Assembly (NCBI RefSeq): GCF_016859285.1
Contig: NC_053408.1
Coordinates: forward strand, 10,617,213-10,681,212
DNA from: Xiphias gladius
Taxonomy: Eukaryota > Chordata > Actinopteri > Istiophoriformes > Xiphiidae
Direction: 5' to 3'
DNA length: 64,000 bases
Shown: in pieces, positions 63,801-64,000 of the stretch
Layout: each line of letters begins with the position of its first letter
How positions within the stretch are numbered: the first letter of the stretch is position 1
Program-made: the position numbers and the translations under genes
The notes under the pieces: generated by a model
What the model saw: only the letters and a program-made list of their open reading frames with translations
What the model was told of the DNA's origin: nothing
Database searches by the model: none

Positions 63801-64000
63801 AAGCAGACAAATTACATCAGTTTTGTTCACATTTTTCTTCGTCAAAGGAGTTATTTTACAGAAGTGATGGAACCACTGTAACTATGTTTTGGCCGTCTGA
63901 TGAAAGGACTAAGGTAAGTGGAGGCAAACTGATCAGTGTGGTTACCTCTGTATTTTTCTGGGCCCTCTGGCGGGGTGGGGATGGGGATCGGGTCAAACAC
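60823..64000 (-). CDS. adam11: ADAM11, last three exons (5' part beyond window)
   Basis: Catalytically inactive, mainly neuronal member of the ADAM11/22/23 group, which act as cell-surface receptors for LGI proteins. Minus-strand exons visible: 64000-63946 (partial; juxtamembrane, reads VFDPIPIPTPPEGPEKYR), 62890-62800, and 60865-60823. The middle exon encodes the transmembrane helix, GPSGTNIIIGSVAGAILLAA followed by IVLGGTGWGFK. The last exon gives NIRRGRYDPAFQS and stop, a very short cytoplasmic tail as in mammalian ADAM11. Phases match at both junctions (phase 1, then phase 2). The GTNIIIG and GGTGWGFKNIRRGR strings separate ADAM11 from ADAM22 and ADAM23. The protease, disintegrin and EGF parts lie right of the window. 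Confidence 0.92.
61910..62400. repeat. Two tandem copies of the ATTAATC interspersed repeat (copies 5 and 6)
   Basis: Two successive units, about 61910-62150 and 62150-62400, each with 'caattaatc', 'gtctataaa' or 'gctctataact', and 'ccaaaacccaaagatgttcag'. They lie in the last-but-one adam11 intron. Confidence 0.6.

Noticed and set aside
1..64000. Bacterial-type systems: operons, CRISPR arrays, insertion sequences, toxin-antitoxin or phage modules
   Set aside because: Exon-intron structure, repeats and synteny show vertebrate nuclear DNA; nothing of this kind is present.

Overview
This is vertebrate nuclear DNA, almost certainly from a ray-finned (teleost) fish. Genes are split into many short exons with GT/AG junctions, introns and spacers are AT-rich and loaded with teleost-type repeats (a hAT-type MITE, Tc1 relics, CA/GT microsatellites), and the conserved gene order dnajc7 - acly - klhl11 - nt5c3b - fkbp10 matches the human 17q21 neighbourhood. 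I found no prokaryotic, viral or CRISPR-like system and no RNA gene I could support.

Layout. 1-6.4 kb: last 13 exons and 3'UTR of dnajc7 (+), an HSP70/HSP90 co-chaperone. 6.4-7.2 kb: spacer with a complete hAT-type MITE. 7.2-29 kb: acly (+), ATP-citrate lyase, with a GC-rich promoter, a 27-exon coding region from 11.6 to 27.8 kb, and two candidate in-frame cassette exons. 29-30.5 kb: repeat-rich spacer. 30.9-36.9 kb: two-exon klhl11 (+), a CUL3 adaptor. klhl10, which lies between klhl11 and nt5c3b in mammals, is absent. 38.2-46 kb: nt5c3b (+), a cytosolic 5'-nucleotidase, with a degenerate Tc1 transposon in one intron. 46.3-53.9 kb: fkbp10 (-), an ER collagen chaperone, convergent with nt5c3b. 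54-60.8 kb: at the place where P3H4/SC65 lies head-to-head with FKBP10 in mammals, only two short leprecan-like fragments remain on the + strand, so I read this as a decayed p3h4. 60.8-64 kb: the last three exons of adam11 (-), running off the right edge.

The intact genes are not a pathway. They are a conserved syntenic block: protein folding (dnajc7, fkbp10), cytosolic acetyl-CoA supply (acly), ubiquitin ligase targeting (klhl11), nucleotide turnover (nt5c3b) and neural cell-surface adhesion (adam11). The only functional pairing is fkbp10 with p3h4, both ER collagen-modification factors, and here the second partner looks lost.

Exon boundaries were read by eye from splice consensus, reading phase and recalled family sequences. 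They should be good to the base for most internal exons; transcription starts, 3' ends and repeat borders are approximate.
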